Assembly: GCA_020091685.1 (NCBI GenBank)
Contig: CM034609.1
Span: forward strand, 18,582,204-18,646,203
DNA length: 64,000 nt
Origin: Lutjanus erythropterus
Taxonomy: Eukaryota > Chordata > Actinopteri > Lutjaniformes > Lutjanidae
Reading direction: 5' to 3'
Position 1 is the stretch's first letter, and each line of letters begins with the position of its first letter. The notes below the pieces were generated by a model. The model saw nothing but the letters and a program-made list of their open reading frames with translations, was not told the origin of the DNA and ran no database searches. Below, piece after piece: positions 49,200-62,960 of this stretch. A program made the position numbers and the translations under genes.

Positions 49200-49355
49200 A
49201 AAAAAGAAATAAAGTATTAAAGTGTTTTGATAATCGGTTAGTTGTGAAAGAAGTGTTTCCTGCAAAAATGGCAGAAAATGCTGTTTTCAAATCTAGAGAT
49301 TTTCTGCTTTTCTCTTTTTATTATCATATTAAACTGAATTTGGGTTTTGGACCGA
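49200..49355. repeat. hAT-like MITE family copy
   Basis: TGATAATCGGTTAGTTGTGA, GCAAAAATGGCAGAAAATGC, GATTTTCTGCTTTTCTC, TTGGGTTTTGGACCGACAAA: the interior blocks in + order. Confidence 0.7.
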
Positions 49356-50530
49356 CAAAAAGTCTTTCTGAAAAATATAACAGAATAAAATTTGCACTAA
49401 ATTTGGATGGGAATTTGGAAAGTGGTGTGTACAAGTGATTTAGGAGAACTTGTCGCATTTTCGCGTATTTTGAATTTTTTTTCGGATACGAATACAATTT
49501 ACGAGTTGTCCAGACCTGTTGTTGAGTCATATGCAGAAGTTCTTCACTAATGAATGTATATTTCATTAGTTTGAAAACATTTTGAGTTTGAAAAATAAAT
49601 TGCACTTCATAATTATGTCCACATCATTCTGTCTGACTAAATTTCATATTATAATCTACTTGTAAATCTATATATAAAGCCCCTTGCTGTGGCGAGGCTT
49701 ATTTTTTTTCTTTGAAGCCATTTTCATATCGAGACATTTCTTCTTTATTTCAGTGATAGTCCAGCCACTCGTTGGACTTGTTTCCCTGTTTCTTCGCTTT
49801 AGCAGGTCTCTTAATTCCACTACTGATGACACACTTCCTGACATATGGGGCAGGAAGTGTAGCCGTATATAGTATTATTGGGTATTATTATTAATTGTGC
49901 TAATTTACAAATCTCATGCGTGTGCTCTCAGATAAGCACAACTGGATCATTTACAGTTCTCTGAAGTTGCGAGTGTTTGTTTAGTGTGACGTGGCATGAG
50001 AAATTTAAGATAAGAATACGAAAACGTTCTTGCATGAGGCCCGTTTGTCCTGCATGTATGAGGCTGCAGGCTTCTGTGACAAGGTGACACTGAATCAAAC
50101 CAGCCTGTAAGGTGAACAACTACTAATCGCCACTTTCCTAATGTTCCGTGATAAGCTGTGAATGTGTGTGTGTGTACATAAAGCATGCTTATGTTTGACA
50201 AATACAGTTCCTTCATGTACCACAGGCCATGCTAATCCATATGCAAATTTAACCCATATGTTCTTTTTGTAAGGGAGCAGCTCCCTTCCAGTATCCTGAC
50301 TTTCAAGTTCTAATACACGCCCAGTCAACATGTCCTCAAGCTTGAGTGCACAATGTAGACATGGAGACGCATCAAAAATGCATTTGTCCATCTTTATCTC
50401 ATTCTCCTGGATTGTGGTGAATATCAATTTGAGTTTGACTGCTGGAGTCATTTTTCCCTGCAATGTTGTTTTCGTATCTTGCGCGAGTCTGTCACTTTTT
50501 GTTTTGTCTTGTTGGATGCTGACAAGGTTT
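49356..50530. other. unassigned sequence
   Basis: No exon or named repeat recognised. Confidence 0.55.
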
Positions 50531-50533
50531 AGA

Positions 50534-50610
50534 CCAGGGTTGTCAAACTCATTTTAATTCACGGACCACATACAGCCCAGTTTGATCTCAAGTCTGGTGA
50601 TAGTACACAG
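50534..50610. repeat. 'GGGTTGTCAAACTCATTTTA' dispersed repeat
   Basis: GGGTTGTCAAACTCATTTTA, CGGACCACATACAGCCCAG and TTTGATCTCAAGT: the start of a very frequent fish repeat. Confidence 0.7.
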
Positions 50611-51821
50611 TGACTGTGTTAAGTGTAAATGGGGCTTTTGTTCATGTAACCTGCAACTCCACAAACTAATGTGGTTAATGCTCAATTACTACCATGCTTT
50701 CTCTGTTTTTGTCCAGTCTCTAATAAAGTCAAAGATTGTTCATTTCTGACCATGTCAAACATTTTTGCAGGGGTTTTCAGCTGATTAACCTCTTTTTTTT
50801 CCTGCTCCAAACTATCGTCATTATATCAGCCTTTAAAAATCCACTATTCATCAACCTCTAGAAGAAATCCAAAGATCGACAGGCCTGACTTATCTGTTTA
50901 TATTTGCTGAGATACACTTGGACAATCACTGTTTGGAGGAGGTATTTAGCCAGTTAACTGGATTTAGTTGAAATATTTAAAAATACTAGAAAGCCCTTGC
51001 TACTCCCCAAAGCTGCCTCCTGGTTGCGCTGCTCAGGCCTGTTTTGTTCAATCAAAATTATTGGCTGTGACACTTGACGTGTTATAGTGACACTGTTGCA
51101 GGGATATCTGCAACCCTGGCTGGAATGTAGGACAGCACACTGTGTATAGATTGTAGAATAGCACAGCTAATAAGTGTCTGCCCACAAGACTGGGTACAGA
51201 CCTGCTAAGTGGGTCATTGGTCTCTTGAAAAGACAGACAAACGCTTGCATGTGATCTGTTACTGAATAGGATTTTTTTTTAGAGTGCTGGGTTGAGAGAA
51301 AGTGGACATTAAAAGAGGTAGAGAAGTGGACATGTGATCAGAGAGAGTCTGAGAGGGGAAAGGGAACGTCTTTTGTCTTCCTTAGCAACTGTTTAACAGA
51401 TATTGACATAGATATTCCAGATATTCGAGATATATACAATCCCCAAAAGTAGTTGCTTAGTGTCTTAGTGTTGTAAAGTGTATGAACCAGTAGGAACAAC
51501 TCGAAGAGGAATGATGACATTTAAATCAGAGGTGCCATGCTGCTTGTCGGGCCTGTGCTAAAGATTTTATTGAGGGATAAGTCTGCGGCAGCCAGCTGAT
51601 CAGGATATTGCACTGACTTAATGACAGCAGTGATATCTGTGCTATCACTGCAGTGTTAGGGTACATTTTAATGAATAGGTAATGAGACTAATGACTGTGA
51701 CTGTTCCCGTTTGCCTTCAGCTCACTATTTCAGGATGATAATAGGAACCGCAAATGGCATGAGTACATATAATCTCCATTTTATTACAAGTTGGTCTTGT
51801 GGCAGTAGATTTCCATTTTTA
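50611..51821. other. unassigned sequence
   Basis: No exon recognised. Confidence 0.55.
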
Positions 51822-51992
51822 TGCCTCCGCTCCAGGGACAGCCGCGGGCAGAGGCATTATGTTTTTGGGTTGTCCATCTGTCCATCCGTCCATCCATCCG
51901 TCCTGTTCTGTTGTGAATGCAATATCTCAAGAATACTTCGATGGAATTTCTTCAGACTTGGCACAAACGTCCATTTGAAAAAGTTTGGGTTA
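51822..51992. repeat. dispersed 'GGCATTATGT' repeat, copy 3 (best preserved)
   Basis: TGCCTCCGCTCCAGGGACAG, GAGGCATTATGTTTTTGGGT, a GTCCATCC/GTCCGTCC tract, GTGAATGCAATATCTCAAGA, GGAATTTCTTCAGACTTGGC and ACAAACGTCCA. The most complete of the three copies in the window. Confidence 0.8.
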
Positions 51993-54900
51993 AGATAAAG
52001 CTGGTCAAAATTTTGCCCCTTTTTTTCTGAACTGCGATTCTTAGCCTGCTAGCGTTGCAGCGCTAAAATGTGAACTGCATTCAGACAGAGAGGTTGGCGA
52101 CGAACACATGGATTTGTCGAGCCACAGTGCTAATTATCATTAGCAAAGAGCAGTGTACAAACATTCTGCTAGCAGCTTCTCATTTTCAGCCGTCACTGAT
52201 TGTATGGGCCAAAACATCTTAATTGGGACATCCCTGCTGATGACTCAAGATCCTTGTACACTTTGTAATAACAACTATCTTACAAGACATGGCCTCAAGT
52301 CACAAGTCGGTCTCTAAACAATTTCCTCAGTAGAGACTGAGGACAGTCTCTCAGCTGTCATTGTTAAAACTGTGTGGAAACAAGCGGGTGTTTAAAAACC
52401 ACCTGCACTAAAGGACCAATCCAAAGTCTTCGGGGCGGCCCTTCATACCCAGGCAATGTCATGCAGTAGTGATTTGCTTACTACTGGCGAGAGAAGTATT
52501 TCCGGTAAGGCATGTCCTTAAAAATATATGAGGGGCTTCTTTTAGCAGCTGCAGCCGTTCAAGCAACTACCTTGCATTTAGAAATCCCCAGATGATTGCT
52601 AAATGGGGAGATCTCCAATTGTCTGGTATTGAGAGCCTGAGATGAGCCTAATAAAATCTCAGTTGGAATATGTTTGTTTTTTAGACTAAGACTAGGAAAT
52701 AGGGATGCAATTATCCGCTGATATTATTACTTGATTTAACAGATCAGAATTTGTTTAAGTCTGCAAAATGTGCAAAAGTGCAAAATGCACTAGCCAAAGT
52801 TTGTGAAGTTTCATATACTTCACTAGAAAAAGTAAATGAACATTTGAGGAGTCAGAGTTGTAATTTGTTTTTGTTTTAACAGTGATGTCAGTTAGATTTG
52901 GTTCGCTCAGAGCTGTGGAATATTAAATAATTTATCTTTTCTCGCTACATCTGAGCTTTTCCTACCATTACGTGTGCGTAAACTACAGGTTGTATGAGCT
53001 TTGTAAAATACAAGTGTGTTATTATCGGTTTTCTTATCATAATCGGCCATTAGACACAGGTAATTATCAGTTCGTAACTAACTGACTTTGTCGCCAAATA
53101 TACTGTAAATATACTGGTGATCTCAAGTTTTGAACTGTCAGCTTTCATCTTGGACAGTCCATTATCTCACAGTTTATAGGCCACAAGTTGGCTCCTAAAC
53201 TGGTGAGTGATTCAAAGGCATCCAAAGACATGTTAATACAATTATTCCCTAACTCGTCTTCTTAAACGGCCCTTTGTTGGTCGTCTGCTGACATGCAGCT
53301 AACCCCGTGTCTCCACCGCGAGCATGTCAGACGCGTTCCTCACACTCGCGTCTCATGCAACAGAAACGCTCTCATTTTAATGTATGCTGCTGTCTGCACT
53401 GGTTCCGTGCAGACGTGTGTCTCAGCTGCGTCTCACGAGTGCAACCGCGACCTTAATGCTGAATAAATATATTTATGTACATTTTGCAACCCAGAGAGCC
53501 ATTCCACTGCTCTGGTTTGTAATCCCACAGACTCTGCCCTCGCTTTACCCAGCAGCTGGGAAGCAAGTCACAGGAACATCTTGAACTTCTACTGCAGTGT
53601 TTATTCATGGGCAAAATATTATCTCCCTTTTACCGCCAGTAGACAAGTTCACCGCTAAACTTTTCCTCTGATCTGATTACCAACACCTGTCTGCTCTGAG
53701 CGTAGCCACCGGCACTCTCCCTCTTTTGCTCAACCACACACTCACTACGCACACACACACTGCTTATAACACAATCATATGCATTGTGTTGATGGAAAAA
53801 TAGTCCAAGAATATTCACACATATTAAAGGAAAACTGTGCACTGCACAGAAAGCTTCTCATATGCTGCTGACACATTAAAATGCACGGACAAGATGGAAC
53901 CGGTATAGACCAATGCTTCGGTGTGGCGTGGACTCTGTCGTCATGCCACACTGAAGCGCCCTGCTGACGTGATGTTTGTGGGGTAAGAATGTCACCCCAA
54001 CTCCCTTCATCACTTTATATGCTTTATTTTGATATTTGAATTTTCTCTGAGTTTGTTAGTGTACACATCAGGCCTGGAATTTTGTCATTTCAGGGCCACT
54101 TGACCTTTGGTGTTGTCAGTTTTTTGAGGGCACAAAGGCCAAATGCAGAGCAGCAGAGACATCAAATAAAAAAAAAACAATTTAAAAGTCCAAGTTGGTA
54201 TCTCAAAGTAATGAAACTCTAAAATGCGGTCTCTCACTGCCACGATCCTTTTCATATTGTTGTCAGTGACAAAAACGAGAACAAACAGCAAGCATCACCT
54301 GTGCCCTCTGCAGGTGTGCCTGCATGGATGAGGTGGCTGACAGTGCATCAAGCTGCTCTGCATTTCTGTCTATCCTCTCCTCATCCATCACAGTTAGTTT
54401 TGTGGTTTTTGTATTTAGAGACCTGGCTTGTAAAGTTTACAGCCTGTCGTGCTGTTGCACTGTATACAATGATGCAGAAAATATATATATATATTTATGA
54501 CTCCCATTAATTCCTTATTGAATTGTTCTACCTGTGCATTTTTGTAAGCTTCTATCTGTTCCATCCTGTAACTGTAATGCACACTGACTGACTGCAGTAA
54601 CATCATCACATCGAGTACAAACAGGCTTCATCCTCGAAGAAAGCTTATATCACGTCAGCGCTCCTTTTATTGCGCTTATCCTGAGTGCTCTGTTTCTGCT
54701 GCAAGTCATCACATGTAAATTTTCCAGTTTTCCAGCAGCTCATACCAGGCTCAAAATCCAACCACTGGCTGTGTGTGCAGCAGTTTCCCAATCAGAATTT
54801 AAACAAAAGACATTTGTGTTTAAAAGGAGAGGAAAGAGGCAGAGGGGAATAAAGTAAAAGTAGCTGGGGTAGTGCAGGCGGGGCATCAAGGTCGGTGTGA

Positions 54901-57475
54901 CTCAAGAGCCGATCATTTTTTGAGGGGCATAACATCAAACTGAGGGGGGAAATTCCTGTCTTGGTTCGCCTCCAGTGGCTGCCTTTCAAGAAAGAAAGTT
55001 GCGTGGCTCCTCTGTGGGAAGCCGTCATATGAGTTTGCCTACAACCAAACCAGAAGGCTACCCGCAGAAGATACAACCACCCACGGTATGATGACTAAAA
55101 CCCACTGGCATCCTAATATTAATTGGCTGCTCCCTGGAGTGTTTGTACTTTCAATGCCAGCAGTGAGACTTCTGCTTGTCCCTTTTCAATAAAACAGTAC
55201 ATACTGTGTTAATTCATTGTATGGAGGAGGCAGGGCTGAATGACATGGCCAACAAGTAAGATCTCACTTGTTTTGTTTTTTTTTCAAGCTTTGTGTTGAG
55301 AATTGAAGCATGTTTTTTAGGACTTCATGTACAGAACAAAGCGGAATCAGAACATCAGTGTGGGTGTTTGTTGGCAGATTTTTGTGAAGCATAAAAAATC
55401 TACACTCAAACAGAAACAGTTTTGGGAACCACTGTGTTCAAATGTCAAAAAAAAACAAAAAACATCCATGCAGCTTGAGTGCTTTCTGCTGATGATTACT
55501 GTTTATTTCCTCAGCTGTACAATGTGTGCTTTACAGTGACACTCAAGATGCTTTCTCAGTACCTGTTCCCTGTATGTGTCAGATATTGTTCCAGACTAAA
55601 GCTTAGGCTGTCATACTTTGAAATACAGTTTAAAGCAAGAATGTTATACCGTTCTGAGTGATACTGCTATTAGTCTTGCTGTCTATAGAAAAGGGCTGAC
55701 TGTAGTGGAAATGAAAGTGTTACGGTTCAACCAACTTGATCAAAACTATGATAGTGAGGATTACTGCTACTTTATACCCAAAACATCACTTAAGGCGTTT
55801 ATCTTCTTTTGCATGACTAACTTAGATTACCTTATCTAAAAAGATTCAATCAGATTTTATCCAAAACAATAGATGTGAGTGCCGATGTGGGAGGTTTGAA
55901 GAGCATTCAAAGGCATTTTTGCATTTACACAAAGAGCAACTGACAATATCTAGAAGCTACGACAGAAGACGTGTTCCTGCGAGCCTCAAATGGTATTGTT
56001 CATAAATAATCAGCTTTCAGCTCGCTTTTTTCTTTTTATAACTTCCTTCATCTTTCTCCCTGCTGTCGTCCTCTGCTCCGTCTCTCGTCATTTCATCTCC
56101 CCATCCCTTAAGCTGTTCCTCTGTCGTCACTCCTCAACCACGTCCCTCCTGCCTTCAAAAGCTGTATGGGATTTGTGCGTGCGTAGGTTGATGTATGGAA
56201 TTGTGTGTGCGTGATGCACAAACGGGGGAGTTGTTCAGTCTCTGAGTGCCTGAAAAGCACAGAGTGGTACTTTTTTTTTCCCTTTTTGGCAGATCGCACA
56301 GGGTTCAGTTTTCATGACTTTGGCATGGTTGCTATGCAACCATAGGAAGACGTTTCCAGCTAATCCATATACATGGCTTTTCACACCTCCACTCTCTTCC
56401 TCAGTGCTCCTCATCCTCCCCTCTCCTTGTTATTCTTCATTCCTTCTCAACTTCTCCTGCTCCCTTTCGCCGCCTCAACTCTCTCCGTCTTCTTTTTTCC
56501 CTCCTAATTATCTGTTCATACTTTGGCTCCTCTGCCTCTCCTCCCCTGTCATCTGTCTACCGTGCTGCTGCCTCCCTCCTGCCCTCCTCGCCGTCCTGGT
56601 CTTCTTGGCTCAGCTGCTGGCAAAGCTTACGGCATCCAAGGTCACCCATACTGAGCTCTCGTTGTGACAAGTGGGAAGGTTTGTACGTGTGTGTGATAGT
56701 TGGTAATTCTGCACACTATACAATAAGCGTGTCCTCATTCCTACACATTCCTACGCAAAATGCTTGGTACATATGCACCCATGCATATGAATAATAGCTT
56801 CTGTGTGCTTTGACATCACTGCATGTTCTGATTTATTTTCGTGCTTGTGTATCCATGTGGCTGTCCTCATAGAGTACATTCCTGTGTGTGTCCTCGCATG
56901 GCCTGCTTGTATAACTGTCCCCTGAGGTCATGTAGGCGGCAGTATAGGAGGCAATATAGGAGGCTCTGTGCTGCGTGTGAAACATGCAGGACCTGCCTTC
57001 TTTCTGTCTGCACCTCACCTGGCTGTCACTTCACCCAGCAAATTACCAACCCTCGCCTATGATGAAGAGTATGAGGAGAGACGTGTCATTATAGAGGAAG
57101 GAAGCGATTGGTTGTAAAGCTGCACAAGACACACATGGTATCGTTGGCTGCATCTGAAATGTGGTCCAGCAAGTCAGACATATCATCCTCCAACTGTACA
57201 TCCATATGTACATTCATATACGAACAGGCTTCACAATTAACAACACTGACTGTAATCCAATTAAAAGTCACATTTTGTTACAGAAAACATGCAGATGGCT
57301 GAATCAGCTAACTGACTAAAACAGGCCTTTTTTTCCCAACAAAAAAACTGTGAAAAGGCAACAAAACATCATGGCAGTGTGCAGCTTTTAATGCAAGAAA
57401 ATGTGATGGAATTTAATGGTGGGACATTAACTTACAGGTGGAATAATACATTTCTTTTTATGTATAAATATTAAT
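51993..57475. other. unassigned sequence
   Basis: No exon recognised. Holds a pyrimidine-rich tract at 56,380-56,620, which creates a hydrophobic-looking chance frame, and an (AT)n run at 54,481-54,494. Confidence 0.55.
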
Positions 57476-57479
57476 TGTA

Positions 57480-57625
57480 TCAGTGTTGGGTGGGTTACTT
57501 TTAAAACATATTCCACTACAGATAGTTGAGTACATGTCCTGAAATGTAATTTGTAACGTATTCCATTCGATTGCTCAAGTAAGATCTACTAATTACTTTA
57601 CTTTTGGAAAACTTTAAAAATGTCT
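57480..57625. repeat. 'CAGTGTTGGGTGGGTTACTT' dispersed repeat
   Basis: CAGTGTTGGGTGGGTTACTT, ATTCCACTACAGATAGTTGA, AATGTAATTTGTAACGTATT and CTAATTACTTTACTTTTGG. The fullest copy of the family also represented at 7,143 and 13,690. Confidence 0.75.
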
Positions 57626-60390
57626 TGCTGAGCCCATTTGTCTGGATCCAAATGTAGTTAACCTTGCTTTTGGGAACAATCTCACTGGAGAGATCCCTTT
57701 ACTGTTCACACAGAGCACTGCAAATCATGTGTTGAATAAATGGTTCATATTTGTGGCTAAGGCTGAGTTAATTATCCTGCTAGTTAGCCAAACTAATGAG
57801 AAGGTCAAGCCAAATTTTACATATATATAGCCAGAAATCACAAATCACAATTTGTCTCAGGGGGCTCTACAATCAGTACAGCTTACAACACCCTTTGTCC
57901 TTAACATTAGATCCTCATTAGCATGTCAGAGCACACTGGCATCACAGAAAAGAACTCAAAGTTACTTCAAGGAGCTTCTTCTAATTAGATGTGGAGACTT
58001 TTGATGCTGAAAGCAGCGTAGTCGATGACAAGCAGAACTCACACTGCACTGTGATGGTATAACCTTCTTGACCACGTGCGTAGGGAAAATGTTCTTTATA
58101 TTTCCATGTCAAAAATTGGTGTCGAACTGTGTGTCTTCTCTTGTGTTGTGTGGCAGGTGCACAAATTGTCGCACGTTTATTAAAATTTGTTCTTACATGC
58201 CTCACATGAATGAATTGGACTTTTTTGTTTATTGTCCGGTGGATAGACTGAGACCGTCCTCCCAAGAAAAACAACCACACCAGTCGTTTTCAAGTGACAA
58301 ACCCATCTTATGAATGTAGTAATTCTGATGGGGTAAAAACACAAAAGTCATCTTAGGGATGTCAGGGTGGATGGATGGGTCAACCACACGTTAGACTTTA
58401 ACACAGGAGTCGCTCTTTAAACTTATTTTTATTATTGTCATCATGAAGTCATTTTTGTGATTTTTTTTTGAAATGGCACAGATGAGACTGCTGAGACTAA
58501 ACCAGAACAATAATTTCAGATTGTGTGATAATTCTCTGTAGATTATGATCAGCTCCTTTCAACTTATTTGTAGTCATTTGCAGTCATACACCAGCCAGAG
58601 AAATGTTCCATCATTAATTCCTTGCAACTCATCAATAAATCATAGGTTAACGATTTGTTCACCAAAAGTAAATCTATAAGTCACAGCTTTTAAGAAGAGG
58701 GGACATTACACTTTACAAAGGAGACCTCTTACATTTTCCAGGTGTTCATGTTGTCACAGGGATGGACTAGGAATGAAAAATGACCCTTTTTAACTCACAC
58801 TGGCCAACCAAATCCCCCCCTAGTGATACCTTCATTAAATCCTTTTACAAGAAAATGGACTATAATGGTGGTTAGTTTCTAATTTGTTAATGCCAAGATA
58901 CTAATTCATGCACAACAATGCTTTGAACATTTACTATAAAAAAGATTAATGGAGCACATCTACCTTTTTTTTTAATGAAGTGCCCAATTGCTTGATTCAT
59001 GAAAAATGACATTTATGAGCACATCCACTTTATGTAAGTTGAAAATGTTTTAATCAAAAGACACACGATACAGCTGAATAGCCAAACCCAAACCTTGTTT
59101 ATTTCATCCCTTTGTGTTTTTCTTACTGCTTCAGCTGCAAAGCCTTGACTACCAGTTGAACTTATATCGCTGGGCTCTCAATGGGCTGCTCTTTCTGCTC
59201 TCCGCTGCTGGAGCCCTCGAGCTCTCTCTCGGCTCACATGATTGACTGGTAACAGCGCCAAACATATATAAATAAATAATATAAATAAATAAATTTATCC
59301 ACCTCGTAGAGGCAGAAAAGGAGCAGGGCTCAGATAAATTTACAATGGACTAGACCAAAAGTAATTGGCTGGGAGAGAGAGGTTGGCGGTTTTTATACCC
59401 AACCTCAATGGACTGGCAGCCTACTCACCTGGACCAGTCTTACTGATCCAGGATTATTGATCATCTGACAAACTGACAGCATTGCTTTGTATCGGCATAA
59501 TCCAAGTGGCCAGACAGCGCGTGTCTCTTGCTCTTGTTTTTGTATAATGGACTGTTCAAGAGGCCCACAGACCGGGATTTGTCCTGGACTAGATGGTAGG
59601 ACAAGTTATTGTCTTTACTTCCTGCATATTTTTTTCAGTGTCATTTTTTTTCTACAGCAGGAAATAATTTTTCTATCTCCACCTCATGTAGTCAACAGAG
59701 AACACAGCTGGTTTCTCTGTCTGTCCATTTAACTTTGTTTTCTGACAGTTTTGTCCAGGTTTGGCTGACTCAGTATCCGTTCTGCTGTCTTAATGCTGAC
59801 AGGTTAATGTTATCTTCAGGTTAGCTTTTTCTGTGTGTGTTTCTCACACACTGTGACTGTTGAGCCCCAAGGACCAACGGTCTCTGAAACTCTTTATATA
59901 CTGTCATTATACGGTAGTGAAACCAGTCCTATAAGTTTTATATACTGATCATTTCCATATGATAGCTTTCTTCCCCTGAAACCCCTGCAGACATTCTTCT
60001 GAGACTTTCGTCTCTGTGTTGTCTGATACGTATATGGTGCCAAACCTGTCCTCACGACGATACTGCATGCACCCGTTGAACTCTCTGTCTGATGATTTGC
60101 CTACTGTCTTCCGTCTTCTCACAGTTTGATTTGTTAGCTGAGCCGCCTCATGTTGACTCGTCTCATGTTGTTCTAAATGTGTCTCTCACCTGCAGTGGGA
60201 TGTGCTGCACAGTACTGTTATAATGGGTCTGTGTCAGTGTATCTGAGAAGTTACCTAAGCATTTATATCTTATCATTTAACAATGGCCAAGTTATCATCA
60301 GTCATCAGTTTACTTTAATTAATGTCAAACGGGACCTGATGAATTAAACTTCACAGTTAAACAAACCCACAGTAAACTCATTTAGTGGCT
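57626..60390. other. unassigned sequence
   Basis: No exon or named repeat recognised; AAATA-rich tract at 59,265-59,292. Confidence 0.55.
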
Positions 60391-60399
60391 ATTTTGAAT

Positions 60400-61320
60400 T
60401 CGCTGCCTTCTTCAGTGAGAATTCTGCTGCATGCTTTCTGCCCAACACCAAACAACAGACAGACAAAGTTAAGAGACTTGCTGGCATTTTGCAGGGGGAG
60501 TGATATTTCCCTCAGGAATTGGTGAAGATTGAAACAGCTGTGCATCACCCCCCCTTGCCATGCCGCTAAAGCAGGCCACAGATGTAAGAGAAAGAGTGCT
60601 GACTCTTCCTGGACTGAGAGACCGGAACCAAACAGCCTCGGAGTCCAGTGGAGACCAGTTCGATCACGGTGAACAGGCTACAATACGGAAATCGTTTTCT
60701 GTCCGTGTTTGCCTTCTGACACCAAGCTAATAGCTGTTAACAGTTAGCTAACATACTTGAGCAACGAGTAAAGCTACCTGTCTGTACTGTATTTTGCTGT
60801 CAGACTCAGAGGCTGTGTTCTTCCTGGTCATGTTCACTGGGAGGCTACTGAGCTCGGTTCTGGCACCTACTAACAGTAGCTAACAGCTACTTAAACAACA
60901 AAGCTAAAGTTATCCGTCCATTTCACCCAGATCAATGAATGAAGTTGTAAAGTTGTGCTTTTGTTCAGTTAAAGCTGAAGTCTGCTCCGGTGAATGGGTG
61001 TATTCTCTTTCCGTGTCCTGCGGAAAGAGTGCAGGATGAGTCATCTGCGGTTTATAATGAATGATCACGGTTCAGACAAAAAAATCAAAGCAAAAAAACT
61101 CACTGAATTAAACCCTCAAGATTCAGGCCTGCTAAACAGCGTGCACTGTCAGTGTCTCACGCTAACGTGAGCCCAAACAGCTAACTTGTGCACAATCCTC
61201 CCCAGAAAGTGGTGCTGAAGGTTTCAGCTGTTTATAGCTTTCTATTTGATCCAACAATTGTCAGATGGTCAGAAACACAACTTCAAACAAATGCTAATTT
61301 TGCATTCTGTTGACAGGATG
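60400..61320. repeat. decayed long dispersed element
   Basis: CAACACCAAACAACAGACAG, ACAAAGTTAAGAGACTTGCT and TATTTCCCTCAGGAATTGGT, then GTTAGCTAACA-rich sequence and CTGTTTATAGCTTTCTATTT. I remember several of these blocks together in fish genomes. No transposase frame is visible; boundaries are approximate. Confidence 0.5.
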
Positions 61321-62200
61321 TGTGAATAGTATTAATAATATTATATTCACAGTAACATTTAAAAATTGTGATTAATTTGTTAGCTTTGTGTTTTACATTT
61401 CTGGTGCCACAATTAATGCAGCTTTGAGGGATTCATTTAATTATTTTCAGGTTGCAACTCTGAATAAATTCATTTAAACATAATAACTGTCATCAGAGTT
61501 TACGGTGTTTGTAGTACTCAGATTTAAAAGATACTTCTACATAATTGGCTGTCAGGTGGAGGTGACCGCTTCATGAAACCAGTCTGCTGTTGTGGAATTA
61601 GTAGAGCGTGAAAACAAAGGGAACAGCCGAACATAAAAACCCAATAAAAATTAATGAAATAAAAATTGATTTTCAATTCAGTCGCATACTTATGTCCCAA
61701 AGCAAACAGCACACACCCTCCCACTCAGTCCTTGCAAGTCACTCTGGGTAAGATTTCCAGTGATTTAGACTTTCAGGTTCTTTTTCTCTTTCATTATATT
61801 CTAAACTGGAGGAGTAAAATTGTAAATCAGGCCGGGGTCTCATTAATGGCTTCATTATTTTGTAACATAGATGCTTTATTTGCATGAAATTACTGTATAA
61901 TTCACATTCCATCGACGGTGTGGCCGAACATGTTGCTCCTCACCCTGACAGGACTGATAATCAGACACGCTGCTCTGTTTGCAGTCCACACTGTCCTCTA
62001 GATCATCTTTTTTTTTTCTCACCATTGAGCCTTACTCAGCTCCTTCACTTCATTTTGCTCAGCCTTGAGTCTCAGTTAGCTCATGCCGCTCATGCTGATT
62101 TCCTGCTTCTTATTTACACAACCTGCATGGCTCATATTGCGCATGCTGCATTTTGGATTCCCGAATGGCTTGTGAATTGCACTGAGTGGGTCTGAATGAA
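61321..62200. other. unassigned sequence
   Basis: No exon or named repeat recognised. Confidence 0.55.
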
Positions 62201-62204
62201 TCAC

Positions 62205-62960
62205 AGACGTGACATGAAAGGAATATTAATTCATATATAATCGAGGGGTTCACATCAGACTCGAGCTAAATTAAAATAGATTTGTGTTTCATCATTTCCA
62301 GCATTGTGAGGACTTGTGTAAATGGCTCTTCTCGTTATTTCTCAGGGTGTTCTTTCTTTTTCAAGATCTATTATCTGATTATAAGGATGTGACAGACTGC
62401 ATGACCATTTTCAAACACCCGTGAGACAGCAGTGACCCATGCCCCTTTCATCTTAGACCTATTCTAGACAGCACCCAGCCACATTTTCCTGAAAAATACG
62501 CAATTAAAATTTGGTCTACCAGGTGAATTGGCATGGAATCAGTCGTATTATATATAAAAAGATGTACTTTGCTGCAGTCAAGCCGCAGGTGTATCTATTC
62601 TGCAGTGGTTCACATTGAGAGGGATGATCAAAAGAAGCCAGATGGTTTCAGTTCATTTTAATGAGGAGTAGAGAAAGGATAACAGTACAGATATATGAAG
62701 AAGACTGCATGAAAAATGGCGTTTTACTCACCGCCATAAACACGCAGCTTTAATAGCCCACTTTCTATGGGTTTGACTTTCCATCCAAGATGTTAGGGTT
62801 ATTATAGAAAGAAAAGAGATTCTTCATAGTCTGCTGGCTCATTATGTTGGTGAGAAATGCTCTTGATAAATGCTGCATTTTAAAAACGATTTTCCTGGAG
62901 CACTAAGTTCACCTAGATTATCATTTCAAGCTCTCTTATAATATTCCTATTGTATTTTAT
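62205..62960. promoter_or_regulatory. candidate conserved non-coding element
   Basis: AT-rich, repeat-free and rich in homeodomain- and CDX-like words: TTAATTCATATATAATCGAG, GCCATAAA, TTTAATGAGGAG, CTTTAATAGCC, GATTATCATTT. The style resembles vertebrate developmental enhancers. No alignment supports this. Confidence 0.25.

Noticed and set aside
56314..56667. 117-codon hydrophobic frame that looks like a membrane protein
   Set aside because: The hydrophobicity comes from a pyrimidine-rich tract (CTC, TTC, CCT codons); the same tract gives similar output in other frames.
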